Assembly (NCBI RefSeq): GCF_932526225.1
Contig: NC_064034.1
Location: 2,900,001-2,964,000, forward strand
Length of the DNA stretch: 64,000 nt
Reading direction: 5' to 3'
Origin: Nematostella vectensis
Lineage: Eukaryota; Cnidaria; Anthozoa; Actiniaria; Edwardsiidae
The translations under genes were made by a program, and so were the position numbers. The notes beneath the pieces were generated by a model. It saw only the letters and a list, made by a program, of their open reading frames with translations. It was not told the DNA's origin and ran no database searches. Positions 25,801 to 34,800 of this stretch are shown piece after piece. Numbering within the stretch: position 1 is the stretch's first letter; each line of letters starts with the position of its first letter.

Positions 25801-27359
25801 GTTACTTAGTCTTATTGAAGACCTCTTCCAAATACAGGTTGAGTTACTGAGTGTTATTGAAGACCTCTTCCATATACAGGTTCAGTTACTTAGTCTTGTT
25901 GAATACCTCTTCCATATACAGGTTGAGTTACTGAGTCTTATTGAAGACCTCTTCCATATACAGGTTGAGTTACTGAGTCTTATTGAAGACCTCTTCCATA
26001 TACATGTTGAGTTACTGAGTCTTATTGAAGACCTCTTCCATATACAGGTTGAGTTACTGAGTCTTATTGAAGACCTCTTCCATATACAGGTTGAGTTACT
26101 GAGTCTTATTGAAGACCCCTTCCATATACAGGTTGAGTTACTGAGTCTTATTGAAGACCTCTTCCATATACAGGTTGAGTTACTGAGTCTTATTGATGAC
26201 CTCTTCCATATACAGGTTGAGTTACTGAGTCTTATTGAAGACCTCTTCCATATACAGGTTGAGTTACTGAGTCTTATTGAAGACCTCTTCCATATACAGG
26301 TTGAGTTACTGAGTGATGATAACCTCTTCCATGTACAGGTTGAGTAACTGAGTCTTATTGAAGAATCTCTTCCATATACAGGTTGAGTTACTGAGTCTTA
26401 TTGAAGAATCACTTCCTTGGTGGCTGTTAAAGAGAGTTCAGCGCTTCACCCACTCCGAGTATCCCAACAGACCCCACTCCACCATAAAAGGGGTGAGTAC
26501 ATTATTCCATAGTGATCTTTATACATCGAGCGGATAACCAAGAAAACGATAATATTCAAGTGCGATTCGTTGGGCTAGCTCTAAACTAATAACGGTGGAA
26601 TAAGCCGTGGTCCAAGGAAAACTTTTTTGACACTAACTAATGACTTGGCATTAGGTGTTCAATGCCGTTTTGGGGTTTGGGGAAGCTGAAGGCGAGCAGG
26701 AAAACAACGATGACAACCCCTCCCCTATGATGATGGCACTGCAGGAAAAACTAGACGAGCAGGCAACGGAGTAAGTACTGGAGAGGGGGGAGAACATGGG
26801 GCCAGATTCACAGGGCGCTGACTCTACGACTAGGAGGGGAGAGGACGAGTGTAAAGAAGATTGCATGGGTAAGGTTGGAGATGTTAGGGGGGGGGGGGGG
26901 GGGGCTAAGGGCGAAACGGACCAGCCCTTCTCTACGATAATGAGACGAGCTGGTCACGGAGAAAGCGCTAGTTAGGGAGAGGTAGGTATTAAAAGGGCTA
27001 GTTGCCGCATGGAACAAAGTAGTATGGGAAAGGGTAGGATAGTTTAAAAAGTGGCCGTGTTCCACATTTTATGTGAAATGCCTTGTATATCATAGTAGGA
27101 TGGGAAAGGGTAGGATGGTTTAAGAAGTGGCCATGTTCCACATTTTATGTGAAATGCCTTGTATATTTTATCATTTAGAATCGAGGACATACACACAATT
27201 ATCAAGAACATCCACCAGATGATGAAAGAACGGGAAGAAAAGGAAGACAAAGAAACAAAATCTTCCGATAAGAAGCCGAACATTCGGATCGGAAAGCCAT
27301 TCGGAAGGCCGTCGTCATTCGGCTCCAAGACCGATGATAAATCGGAGTCACAATCATAA
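1103..27359 (+). CDS. TRPA1: TRPA1-like ankyrin-repeat cation channel, 29 coding exons
   Basis: Exons: 1103-1339, 3315-3405, 3733-3908, 6550-6657, 6949-7057, 7573-7670, 8124-8171, 8504-8689, 9172-9360, 9633-9719, 10124-10209, 11152-11313, 11525-11639, 12570-12739, 13415-13499, 13643-13699, 13783-13857, 14262-14332, 14819-14981, 15201-15230, 15299-15379, 15804-15970, 16499-16559, 16733-16798, 17420-17593, 18002-18070, 26382-26492, 26655-26770, 27179-27359. All phases agree, giving 1122 aa (human TRPA1 is 1119). Exons 2-14 carry about 14 ankyrin anchors ([40 protein letters not shown]). The pre-S1 CLTHP motif is in exon 18, S1 in exon 19, S2 in exon 21, S3-S4 in exon 22 and S5 in exons 23-24. 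Exon 25 has the pore MMLGEINY and S6 ([11 protein letters not shown]), followed by the TRP-like GLSVGDI in exon 26. Exon 27 ([11 protein letters not shown]) matches the family C-terminus. The family forms tetrameric, Ca2+-permeable plasma-membrane sensors of chemicals or temperature. The first exon is the least certain part. TRPA1 versus another basal TRPA is inferred. Confidence 0.93.
1724..3030. repeat. 72-bp minisatellite, about 18 copies, in TRPA intron 1
   Basis: The unit contains GAGAGTCCTGGCTGGAGGCT, then GGGGGTGAGTGATA and GACTACGACATTCC, and ends with CTGCACACATAAA. Units with GATAATGAC and GATATTGAC often alternate, so there is a weak higher-order pattern. Most units contain GGTGAGT, a perfect match to a 5' splice-site consensus; the genuine exon-1 donor at 1340 is GTAAGA and its flank does not resemble the unit. 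Confidence 0.95.
3909..4205. repeat. 51-bp tandem repeat built from the exon 3-intron 3 junction
   Basis: Exon 3 ends GAGGCCATACTCAAG and the intron starts GTAACACGTGACACAATA. Five further copies at about 51-bp spacing (GAGGCCAT at about 3978, 4029, 4080, 4130, 4180) read GAGGCCATAATATTG then GTAATACATGACA-like sequence followed by CAAAGTAC. Coding bases and splice donor were therefore duplicated together and have since drifted. Confidence 0.85.
4285..4375. mobile_element. Partial copy of a MITE with AATCAACACAAG terminus
   Basis: AAATCAACACAAGATTGAAAAGG matches in kind the terminus of the element at 15488-15638 (AATCAACACAAGGTTGAAAAGG), and both go on to a CTGACGTTTC / CGTCGGAGC-like middle. 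Only one end is recognisable here, so this is a truncated copy. Confidence 0.45.
4632..5482 (-). CDS. Homeobox transcription factor, nested in TRPA intron 3 (copy 1)
   Basis: Two exons on the minus strand: 5482-5299 and 5179-4632, phase-1 intron with GT/AG ends, 243 aa. The start [10 protein letters not shown] is chosen because a TATA box lies just upstream and all four family members share it; the longer open frame would run through the promoter. Exon 1 carries an EH1-like motif (FAINDIL), which in this class recruits Groucho/TLE co-repressors. The homeodomain has F8, L16, F20, I47, W48, F49, Q50, N51 and the [10 protein letters not shown] tail. The C-terminal half is Pro/Tyr-rich and ends near a [13 protein letters not shown] motif. 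It resembles ANTP-class NK-like proteins of the Vent/Barx/Not sort, but I cannot assign an orthology group. Three close paralogues lie at 56586-61934 on the opposite strand. Nuclear DNA binding is inferred from the fold. Confidence 0.93.
5562..5665 (-). promoter_or_regulatory. Core promoter of homeobox copy 1
   Basis: Read on the minus strand there is a perfect 16-bp palindrome TTTGCGCCGGCGCAAA (5665-5650), then an AACCCGCGCA block, then TATATAAA (5569-5562) about 80 bp before the ATG. The same order and spacing occurs in the three tandem copies. The palindrome resembles a double E2F-type half site; that reading is an inference. Confidence 0.75.
10570..10849. mobile_element. MITE-like element, second copy, in TRPA intron 11
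   Basis: The ends are CAGACCCGTACCC and GGTACGGGCCTG, inverted with respect to each other and like those at 440-741. It contains a long poly-G run at about 10793-10816 which would make assembly here uncertain. No protein is encoded. Confidence 0.6.
11640..12455. repeat. Minisatellite of about 35 bp, about 22 copies, built from the exon 13 donor
   Basis: Exon 13 ends with CAGTGTCTGAATACCATGGACGAAAATAAG (11610-11639), followed by the donor GTAAGC. The array repeats AGTGTCTGAATACCATGG, then ACGAAGATAAG, then GTAAGC or GTATAT, down to about 12455. Many copies keep an intact donor. Read on from exon 13, the frame meets TGA within the first repeat, so any downstream donor would give a truncated protein. 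Confidence 0.92.
12740..13090. repeat. Exon 14 donor duplication followed by a degenerate donor-like series
   Basis: The exon 14 end GCGTTGGCGATAGCTAGCC...AAGG (12713-12740) is repeated almost exactly at 12761-12787. Downstream to about 13090 a very degenerate series of roughly 45-bp units keeps an ATCCATATAAGGTA core, i.e. the AAG|GTA junction flavour, with little else conserved. Confidence 0.7.
14136..14220. repeat. Perfect-stem inverted repeat in TRPA intron 17
   Basis: GGATCCAGCGTACTTTGC...GGCGCTCC (from 14142) is mirrored by GGAGCGCC..GCAAAGTACGCTGGATCC (to 14215), arms of about 27-30 bp around a loop of about 20 bp. It is flanked by direct GTCATTCAGT repeats. It could be a small foldback element or a hairpin in the pre-mRNA just upstream of exon 18. 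Confidence 0.8.
14508..14665. repeat. Degenerate tandem repeat of about 20 bp
   Basis: CCGAAAACAACACAGGAAAC-like units repeat about seven times with substitutions, in the intron between exons 18 and 19. No link with a splice junction was seen. Confidence 0.7.
14955..15060. repeat. Direct duplication of the exon 19 donor
   Basis: The exon 19 end and intron start (AACCTATCAAACTCCAA then GTACGTTTATCTAAAATAT) recur immediately downstream as AGCTATAAAACTTCAA then GTACGTTTATCTAAAATAT. Coding tail and donor were copied together; a third fainter echo (AAATCTATAAAACGTTTA) follows. Confidence 0.85.
15488..15638. mobile_element. Small foldback MITE in TRPA intron 21
   Basis: The left end ATAAATCAACACAAGGTTGA is mirrored by AACCTTGTGTTGATTTAT at the right end, with about 110 bp between. 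It encodes nothing. A partial relative lies at 4285-4375. It sits inside the duplicated exon 21 junction region. Confidence 0.65.
15687..15735. repeat. Displaced copy of the exon 21 donor region
   Basis: TTTCTGAAGAACTCAACTCG then TCACCAAGGTAACGCAACA resembles the end of exon 21 (CTTCTGAAGGAACTCCATC, then AGCTCGTTACCAAG and donor GTAACGCAGCA, 15342-15390), including the following GGACAT. The two copies are about 340 bp apart with the foldback element between them. Confidence 0.75.
16087..16340. repeat. 56-bp tandem repeat, four full copies plus a partial one
   Basis: Units start at 16087, 16143, 16199, 16255 and 16311 and appear identical to each other (AGGTACAATACCC ... GTGCCGCCGTCTTGCGCTT). 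The lack of divergence points to very recent expansion. It lies in intron 22. Confidence 0.95.
16548..16648. repeat. Direct duplication of the exon 23 donor
   Basis: Exon 23 end plus intron start (CTGATCAAG then GTACAATATCACAATCATTG, CGTGACACCAATCATGACAC) recurs at 16602 onward as CTCATCAAG then ATGCAATCACTATCATTG, CGTGACATGAATCATGACAC. The copied donor has decayed from GT to AT. Confidence 0.8.
16865..17263. repeat. 133-bp tandem repeat, three near-identical copies
   Basis: Units start at 16865, 16998 and 17131 with GTGAAACAAAGTGTGATAGT and end in TTAATTGATTC. Copies appear identical, so the expansion is recent. It lies in intron 24 between the S5 exon and the pore exon of TRPA. Confidence 0.95.
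17594..17800. repeat. 45-bp tandem repeat starting at the exon 25 donor
   Basis: Directly after exon 25 (…AACATGCTG) the intron begins GTGAGTAACGCAACACCCG, then ACACATCACTCAACAATACG. Units of CATGATAAATCACGCAATA, CCCGAAACACGTCACTCAAC follow about four times. The first unit overlaps the donor; later ones align with it but lost the GTGAGT. The frame stays open into the repeat for about 70 codons, which explains the repetitive open frame here. Confidence 0.85.
18303..18855 (+). repeat. Left terminal inverted repeat of the 6-kb transposon
   Basis: It pairs with 23785-24301. Shared blocks in order from the outer end: ACCATGCAGTCGCGGTACAT, the TTTGAAGAAATTAGGGGGGA region, GAGCATATACGTTTTATCAA, GAGCTTGTATACGGAAGAGC / GACC, and ATTTCTGGGCACTTCT. 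The inner limit is approximate. Confidence 0.8.
19483..23366 (+). CDS. DDE-type transposase-like protein of the 6-kb transposon, split into exons or decayed
   Basis: Coding segments on the + strand: about 19483-19735 (includes [12 protein letters not shown]), 19820-19890 ([11 protein letters not shown]), two similar Ser-rich short exons ending at 20759 and 20920 ([11 protein letters not shown] / ELAIEPQQ), then 21195-21465 (Cys-rich, [15 protein letters not shown]), 21592-21884, 22006-22287 and on in a shifted frame to 22646. It continues with an acidic stretch, a C2H2 zinc finger at about 22771-22845 ([10 protein letters not shown], then SHLDSGKHH) and 23046-23366 ([11 protein letters not shown]...[10 protein letters not shown]). 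Acidic residues in IIDWAMKF and [10 protein letters not shown] look like DDE catalytic positions. I recognise the type as a repeated cnidarian/animal transposon protein but cannot name its superfamily. Frame changes near 22287 and 22640 may be introns or damage. Confidence 0.6.
23785..24301 (-). repeat. Right terminal inverted repeat of the 6-kb transposon
   Basis: Inverse complement of 18303-18855, with the CGCCCTGTGACGTCATCG block at its inner side and AAGTGCGTGT at its outer end. From 24302 to 25067 I see only TRPA intron sequence without further structure. Confidence 0.8.
25068..26381. repeat. 42-bp minisatellite, about 31 copies, built from the exon 27 acceptor
   Basis: The unit is CTTCCATATACAG followed by GTTGAGTTACTGAGTCTTAT and TGAAGACCT, that is, the exon 27 acceptor plus its first nine codons (VELLSLIEE). 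Since 42 is a multiple of three, the array is open for about 418 codons as a 14-residue repeat [14 protein letters not shown]. The last units carry GTTGAGTAA (stop at 26345-26347) and a one-base longer unit, so the array is not in frame with the genuine exon 27 at 26382. I therefore treat the open frame as a by-product of the repeat. Confidence 0.93.
27018..27178. repeat. 73-bp direct duplication ending at the exon 29 acceptor
   Basis: GGGAAAGGGTAGGATAGTTT ... ATGCCTTGTATATCATAG and GGGAAAGGGTAGGATGGTTT ... ATGCCTTGTATATTTTATCATTTAG are two tandem copies; the second ends at the acceptor of TRPA exon 29. The upstream copy ends in a weak CATAG acceptor-like site. Confidence 0.75.
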
Positions 27360-28857
27360 TAATACAGCACATTACCATCCCAAGCACACTGTATGATGAC
27401 AGGGAGGGGGGGAGGGGTCCGTGGGCGAGAGAAAAATCGGAGCGAGCGGCCGGGGAGACTGGGGAGAAGGAAGCTCGCTCCCCTTTAGCGCAGCTACGCA
27501 GGCTAACTGTATAAGGGAGCTCATACAGCTCATATATATGGGACATCGTTGTGGTGTTACTGGTATATCATTCATATTACTCATATATTTTATTACTAAT
27601 TTTTCGCTGTTGTTTCTGTACAAGAAATTATAGGTAAAACAACGTTTCTATCGCATAACTTTTTATGTTGATCTATGTACAAAATTTACATCAAGGAACT
27701 ACTATGCATGACAATCTCGTGTTACAAGCCTTAACGCAAATATAAAAATAGTCACTGATAGTCTTAGCTTCGATTGCAGGGTTGTGTGCATGTGTTGGCT
27801 GGACATCACTTGAAAAAATAAAAAAGTCCCGCTGTACTACTAACCGAACGTGGGGTGAGATTCAACTCCTATCAGTGTATATTCATGGCTATTGTAAAAT
27901 GTTGCAAAATTTAAAATAAAAAGTCCCTCTATACTACCAACCGAACGAGGGTTTCAAGAAATGGGGGCCGGATTTATTGTACTTCCGTGGATTTCTTGTC
28001 GTTTCTAAGCCAAATATCTGAAAATAGGGGGCGGGGGCCGCTCAGCCTACCCCGAGATCCGCCCCCGCAAAGAACGTGGATTTAACACGTTACGTTTAAC
28101 ACGTTAACCATGAGCCACTGCGGATTTAGTATAGGGATATGGGTTATAGAATATACCCAACAAGTACAAGGCGAATCTGGGGCTGGTTCTGAGGAGTGCA
28201 ATATTAAAATACTATCCGGCAACCTGCGCTTGTTACCGGGTTTTTGGTATAATAGAGAGACTATAGAGTAGAGGTTGGAGGGACTAAAATACTTGAGTAA
28301 CTCAAATTACAAATAGAGCATGATGCTTTAACAACCCCATCCAAAGAAACTGCGTATACCTACAAGTCTACCTTACTGATGTCTGCATAAGGAACTCCGT
28401 CAATATCTCGACCACGGCTCGTATACCTTAAGCATCAAGCTTACTGATATCTTCATATGGAACTCCGTCAATATTTCGACCACGCTGAGGACCCTGGCAA
28501 AACCACAAGGGGGGATTAGACATCTCCAAGTCGCTAAAATGTAAAGAAATTGTTTTCAAAGTATTTTAGATCTGTAACCATCTAAGTAAGAGCTGTGTTC
28601 TGGCATCGGTATCCCCCACCCTCTGCCGGCCTTGTTCCGCCTCGTTCCTGCGCCTGTGAGCCCGACTCCTTGGTTTCCGAGGATGGTGTAGCCCTGCGAG
28701 CCGGCTCTCCTGTGTGTTTTCGTTGCTCAAAATCCCTGAAACCCCCAAAACAGGGATTTCCGAATTAACCCACAAGAAAGCCGGCTAGCAGGCTAGGAAT
28801 GGTGTTGCGAAAGCACAGAAAGACGACAAAAACTTTACGGATGATCGGTCCGACAAT
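27360..28857. other. Convergent intergenic region between TRPA and KIN17 3' ends
   Basis: No gene seen. It holds two AATAAA-rich tandem copies (about 27812-27870 and 27912-27960, sharing AAAAAGTCCC...TACT / ACCGAACG) and a 70-bp direct duplication at about 28362-28490 (CTTACTGAT...GGAACTCCGTCAATAT / TCGACCACG). Polyadenylation signals for TRPA may be among the AATAAA runs near 27817 and 27917. Confidence 0.6.
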
Positions 28858-31800
28858 CTAGTTTCGACGCGACGCGGGCGTGAGTTTGGCCAAATCACGA
28901 AAATCTGTAAGGATGGTTTCGTGTGAGCCATCACATATGACATACTCAAGTACGGTAAGTATCTGTTCATGTACTTGATCATCGATGGGAATTCTAGATT
29001 TACCTCTTTTAGCTGGATGGAGACCGAGAAAGTCTTTTCGTTCAGGCTCAGCAGTTTAGCAGTAGCCCCTCTGTGTGCCCCGTTTAAAACCATCACGCTC
29101 TTCCCTAAAGAACGAAAAGCACAACATTTAAAACAATCACGCTCTTCCCTAAAGAACGAAAAGCACAACATTTAAAATCATCACGTTCTTCCCTAGAGAA
29201 CGAAAAGCACAACATTTGAAACCATCACGTTCTTCCCTAAAGAACGAAAAGCAGTCAACATTTAAAACCATCACGCTCTTCCCTAAAGAACAACATTTAA
29301 AACCATCACGTTCTTCCCTAAAGAACGAAAAGCACAACATTTAAAACCATCACGTTCTTCCCTAAAGAACGAAAAGCACAACATTTAAAACCATCACGTT
29401 CTTCCCTAAAGAACGAAAAGCACAACATCGTACACCGCTTACTATGTTAACCCATCATCACGAGCTTCTACGCCCTTTGCTTTACCATTATCACAGTCTT
29501 CGCCAGTATACACACATACTCAACGACAAAACAAATTAAGAGACACTTATGCGACTTTTAAACCGATGTGACAAATTCAGAATCGCTGACTTAGTCGAGT
29601 ATCTGTGAGATCTCATGGGTATTTTTTCGCGAAATGACCATTATGAGAAACCAGTCGATATAATATATCTGGAAGAGGCTTGGCTAGCGATTGCCAGATT
29701 ATCAGTGATCGTTTGTTTACTTCTTCTTATAGCGTCTGATAACTCAGGCTCAGCAGCCGACATACTGTATGTTTTTACTTAGAATTCCACTTAAAGCTGC
29801 CATTTCCTTTGTTTAGCTGACAGCCATGTGCAAATTGGAGTAAAAACACCTTAAAGAAAGACTTTCCGAGAATGCGTCTTACCGGAGTAAAGACACCAGT
29901 TTTAACAAAGAGTGACTTTCCGAGAATCGGAGTTAAGACAGCTGTTTTAACAAAGTGAGACTTTCCGAGAATCGGAGTTAAGACAGCTGTTTTAACAAAG
30001 TGAGACTTTCCGAGAATGCGTCTCACCGGAGTAAAGACACCAGTTTTAACAAAGAGTGACTTTCCGAGAATCGGAGTTAAGACAGCTGTTTTAACAAAGT
30101 GAGACTTTCCGAGAATCGGAGTTAAGACAGCTGTTTTAACAAAGTGAGACTTTCCGAGAATGCGTCTCACCGATGGCAGGTATAACGGTCTCTAAATGTT
30201 CCTGATCCACCTTGAGGGTGTCTCCAGAGTCGAGCATCCTGATTATCCCAACATAACGATTCTCTACATCCTGAACGAAAAAAATAATAAATAGTAAATA
30301 AATTTAAAAAAACGCTATTAAAAAGCAAGATGCAAATGAGATCTTAAAAAAGCACAAATTAGAAAAGTGTTATACATTCAGCCTGGGAATCTCGTTGCCC
30401 AAACAATAATGCTGGCCTCCCGATAGACAAAGCGTTAAAATGTCAATCCAATTTACCTTCACCACTCCTTTTTTCTTGTAGTATTTTTCACCAAGCTTCT
30501 TGTAGATTACCTTAACGATGATACCCTGAAAGAAAGCATCCTCTAGAAATGTAATGGTGGCAAAGGCCAGAGCATTGTGTCTTATGTAAATACTGTATGG
30601 TCAAATGAGCCATCCATTGTTTATGTATACATACTGTATGTATTGTTCGATGAGCCAAAACATTGTGTGTGTACATACGTATGGTTCCATAAGCCTATTA
30701 GCCAGAACATTGTGTAACTGTCCGGACGTATGGTTCCATAAGCCTATTAGCCAGAACATTGTGTAACTGTACGGATGTATTGTTCCATAAGCCTTTTAGC
30801 CAGAACATTGTGTAACTGTACGGATGTATGGTTCCATAAGCCTATTAGCCAGAACATTGTGTAACTGTACGGATGTATGGTTCCATAAGCCTATTAGCCA
30901 GAACATTGTGTAACTGTACGGATGTATGGTTCCATAAGCCTATTAGCCAGAACATTGTGTAACTGTACGGATGTATGGTTCCATAAGCCTTTTAGCCAGA
31001 ACATTGTGTAACTGTACGGATGTATGGTTCCATAAGCCTTTTAGCCAGAACATTGTGTAACTGTACTTAGAGTACGTATGGTTCCATAAGCCTATTAGCC
31101 AGAACATTGTGTACCTGTCCGGACGTATGGTTGCATAAGCCTTTTAGCTAGAACATTGTGTAACTGTACAGACGTATGGTTGCATAAGCCTTTTAGCTAG
31201 AACATTGTGTAACTGTACGGATGTATGGTTGCATAAGCCTATTAGCCAGAACATTGTGTAACTGTATGGATGTATGGTTCCATAAGCCTATTAGCCAGAA
31301 CATTGTGTAACTGTACGGATGTATGGTTGCATAAGCCTATTAGCCAGAACATTGTGTAACTGTATGGACGTATGGTTCCATAAGCCTATTAGCCAGAACA
31401 TTGTGTAACTGTACGGATGTATTGTTCCATAAGCCTTTTAGCCAGAACATTGTGTAACTGTACGGATGTATGGTTCCATAAGCCTATTAGCCAGAACATT
31501 GTGTAACTGTACGGATGTATGGTTCCATAAGCCTATTAGCCAGAACATTGTGTAACTGTACGGATGTATGGTTCCATAAGCCTATTAGCCAGAACATTGT
31601 GTAACTGTACGGATGTATGGTTCCATAAGCCTATTAGCCAGAACATTGTGTAACTGTACGGATGTATGGTTCCATAAGCCTATTAGCCAGAACATTGTGT
31701 AACTGTATGGACGTATGGTTCCATAAGCCTATTAGCCAGAACATTGTGTAACTGTACGGATGTATTGTTCCATAAGCCTTTTAGCCAGAACATTGTGTAA

Positions 31801-34800
31801 CTGTACGGATGTATGGTTCCATAAGCCTATTAGCCAGAACATTGTGTAACTGTACGGATGTATGGTTCCATAAGCCTATTAGCCAGAACATTGTGTAACT
31901 GTATGGATGTATGGTTCCATAAGCCTATTAGCCAGAACATTGTGTACCTGTCCGGACGTATGGTTCCATAAGCCTATTAGCCAGAACATTGTGTAACTGT
32001 ACGGATGTATTGTTCCATAAGCCTTTTAGCCAGAACATTGTGTAACTGTACGGATGTATGGTTCCATAAGCCTATTAGCCAGAACATTGTGTAACTGTAC
32101 GGATGTATGGTTCCATAAGCCTATTAGCCAGAACATTGTGTAACTGTACGGATGTATGGTTGCATAAGCCTATTAGCCAGAACATTGTGTAACTGTATGG
32201 ATGTATGGTTCCATAAGCCTATTAGCCAGAACATTGTGTAACTGTACGGATGTATGGTTGCATAAGCCTATTAGCCAGAACATTGTGTAACTGTATGGAC
32301 GTATGGTTCCATAAGCCTATTAGCCAGAACATTGTGTAACTGTACGGATGTATTGTTCCATAAGCCTTTTAGCCAGAACATTGTGTAACTGTACGGATGT
32401 ATGGTTCCATAAGCCTATTAGCCAGAACATTGTGTAACTGTACGGATGTATGGTTCCATAAGCCTATTAGCCAGAACATTGTGTAACTGTACGGATGTAT
32501 GGTTCCATAAGCCTATTAGCCAGAACATTGTGTAACTGTACGGATGTATGGTTCCATAAGCCTATTAGCCAGAACATTGTGTAACTGTACGGATGTATGG
32601 TTCCATAAGCCTATTAGCCAGAACATTGTGTAACTGTATGGACGTATGGTTCCATAAGCCTATTAGCCAGAACATTGTGTAACTGTACGGATGTATTGTT
32701 CCATAAGCCTTTTAGCCAGAACATTGTGTAACTGTACGGATGTATGGTTCCATAAGCCTATTAGCCAGAACATTGTGTAACTGTACGGATGTATGGTTCC
32801 ATAAGCCTATTAGCCAGAACATTGTGTAACTGTATGGATGTATGGTTCCATAAGCCTATTAGCCAGAACATTGTGTACCTGTCCGGACGTATGGTTCCAT
32901 AAGCCTATTAGCCAGAACATTGTGTAACTGTACGGATGTATTGTTCCATAAGCCTTTTAGCCAGAACATTGTGTAACTGTACGGATGTATGGTTCCATAA
33001 GCCTATTAGCCAGAACATTGTGTAACTGTACGGATGTATGGTTCCATAAGCCTATTAGCCAGAATATTGTGTAACTGTACGGATGTATGGTTCCATAAGC
33101 CTATTAGCCAGAACATTGTGTAACTGTACGGATGTATGGTTCCATAAGCCTATTAGCCAGAACATTGTGTAACTGTATGGACGTATGGTTCCATAAGCCT
33201 ATTAGCCAGAACATTGTGTAACTGTACGGACGTATGGTTCCATAAGCCTTTTAGCTAGAACATTGTGTAACTGTACGGATGTATTGTTCCATAAGCCTTT
33301 TAGCCAGAACATTGTGTAACTGTACGGATGTATGGTTCCATAAGCCTATTAGCCAGAACATTGTGTAACTGTATGGATGTATGGTTCCATAAGCCTATTA
33401 GCCAGAACATTGTGTACCTGTCCGGACGTATGGTTCCATAAGCCTATTAGCCAGAACATTGTGTAACTGTACGGATGTATTGTTCCATAAGCCTTTTAGC
33501 CAGAACATTGTGTAACTGTACGGATGTATGGTTCCATAAGCCTATTAGCCAGAACATTGTGTAACTGTACGGATGTATGGTTCCATAAGCCTATTAGCCA
33601 GAACATTGTGTAACTGTACGGATGTATGGTTCCATAAGCCTTTTAGCCAGAACATTGTGTAACTGTACGGATGTATGGTTCCATAAGCCTATTAGCCAGA
33701 ACATTGTGTAACTGTACTTAGAGTACGTATGGTTCCATAAGCCTTTTAGCCAGAACATTGTGTAACTGTACGGATGTATGGTTCCATAAGCCTATTAGCT
33801 AGAACATTGTGTAACTGTACTTAGAGTACGTATGGTTCCATAAGCCTATTAGCCAGAACATTGTGTAACTGTACGGATGTATGGTTCCATAAGCCTATTA
33901 GCCAGAACATTGTGTAACTGTACGGATGTATGGTTCCATAAGCCTATTAGCCAGAACATTGTGTAACTGTACGGATGTATGGTTCCATAAGCCTATTAGC
34001 CAGAACATTGTGTAACTGTACGGATGTATGGTTCCATAAGCCTTTTAGCCAGAACATTGTGTAACTGTACGGATGTATGGTTCCATAAGCCTATTAGCCA
34101 GAACATTGTGTAACTGTACTTAGAGTACGTATGGTTCCATAAGCCTTTTAGCCAGAACATTGTGTAACTGTACGGATGTATGGTTCCATAAGCCTATTAG
34201 CTAGAACATTGTGTAACTGTACTTAGAGTACGTATGGTTCCATAAGCCTATTAGCCAGAACATTGTGTAACTGTACTTAGAGTACGTATGGTTCCATAAG
34301 CCTATTAGCCAGAACATTGTGTAACTGTACGGATGTATGGTTCCATAAGCCTATTAGCCAGAACATTGTGTAACTGTACGGATGTATGGTTCCATAAGCC
34401 TATTAGCCAGAATATTGTGTAACTGTACGGATGTATGGTTCCATAAGCCTATTAGCCAGAACATTGTGTAACTGTACGGATGTATTGTTCCATAAGCCTT
34501 TTAGCCAGAACATTGTGTAACTGTACGGATGTATGGTTCCATAAGCCTATTAGCCAGAACATTGTGTAACTGTACGGATGTATGGTTCCATAAGCCTATT
34601 AGCCAGAACATTGTGTAACTGTACGGATGTATGGTTCCATAAGCCTTTTAGCTAGAACATTGTGTAACTGTACGGATGTATGGTTCCATAAGCCTATTAG
34701 CCAGAACATTGTGTAACTGTACGGATGTATGGTTGCATAAGCCTATTAGCCAGAACATTGTGTAACTGTACGGATGTATGGTTCCATAAGCCTTTTAGCC

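Noticed and set aside
25091-26347. 418-codon open frame with a 14-residue repeat, as a separate repeat-protein gene
   Set aside because: It is the tandem repeat of the exon 27 acceptor region read in one frame; it lacks a promoter, starts mid-unit and ends at a stop inside the array.
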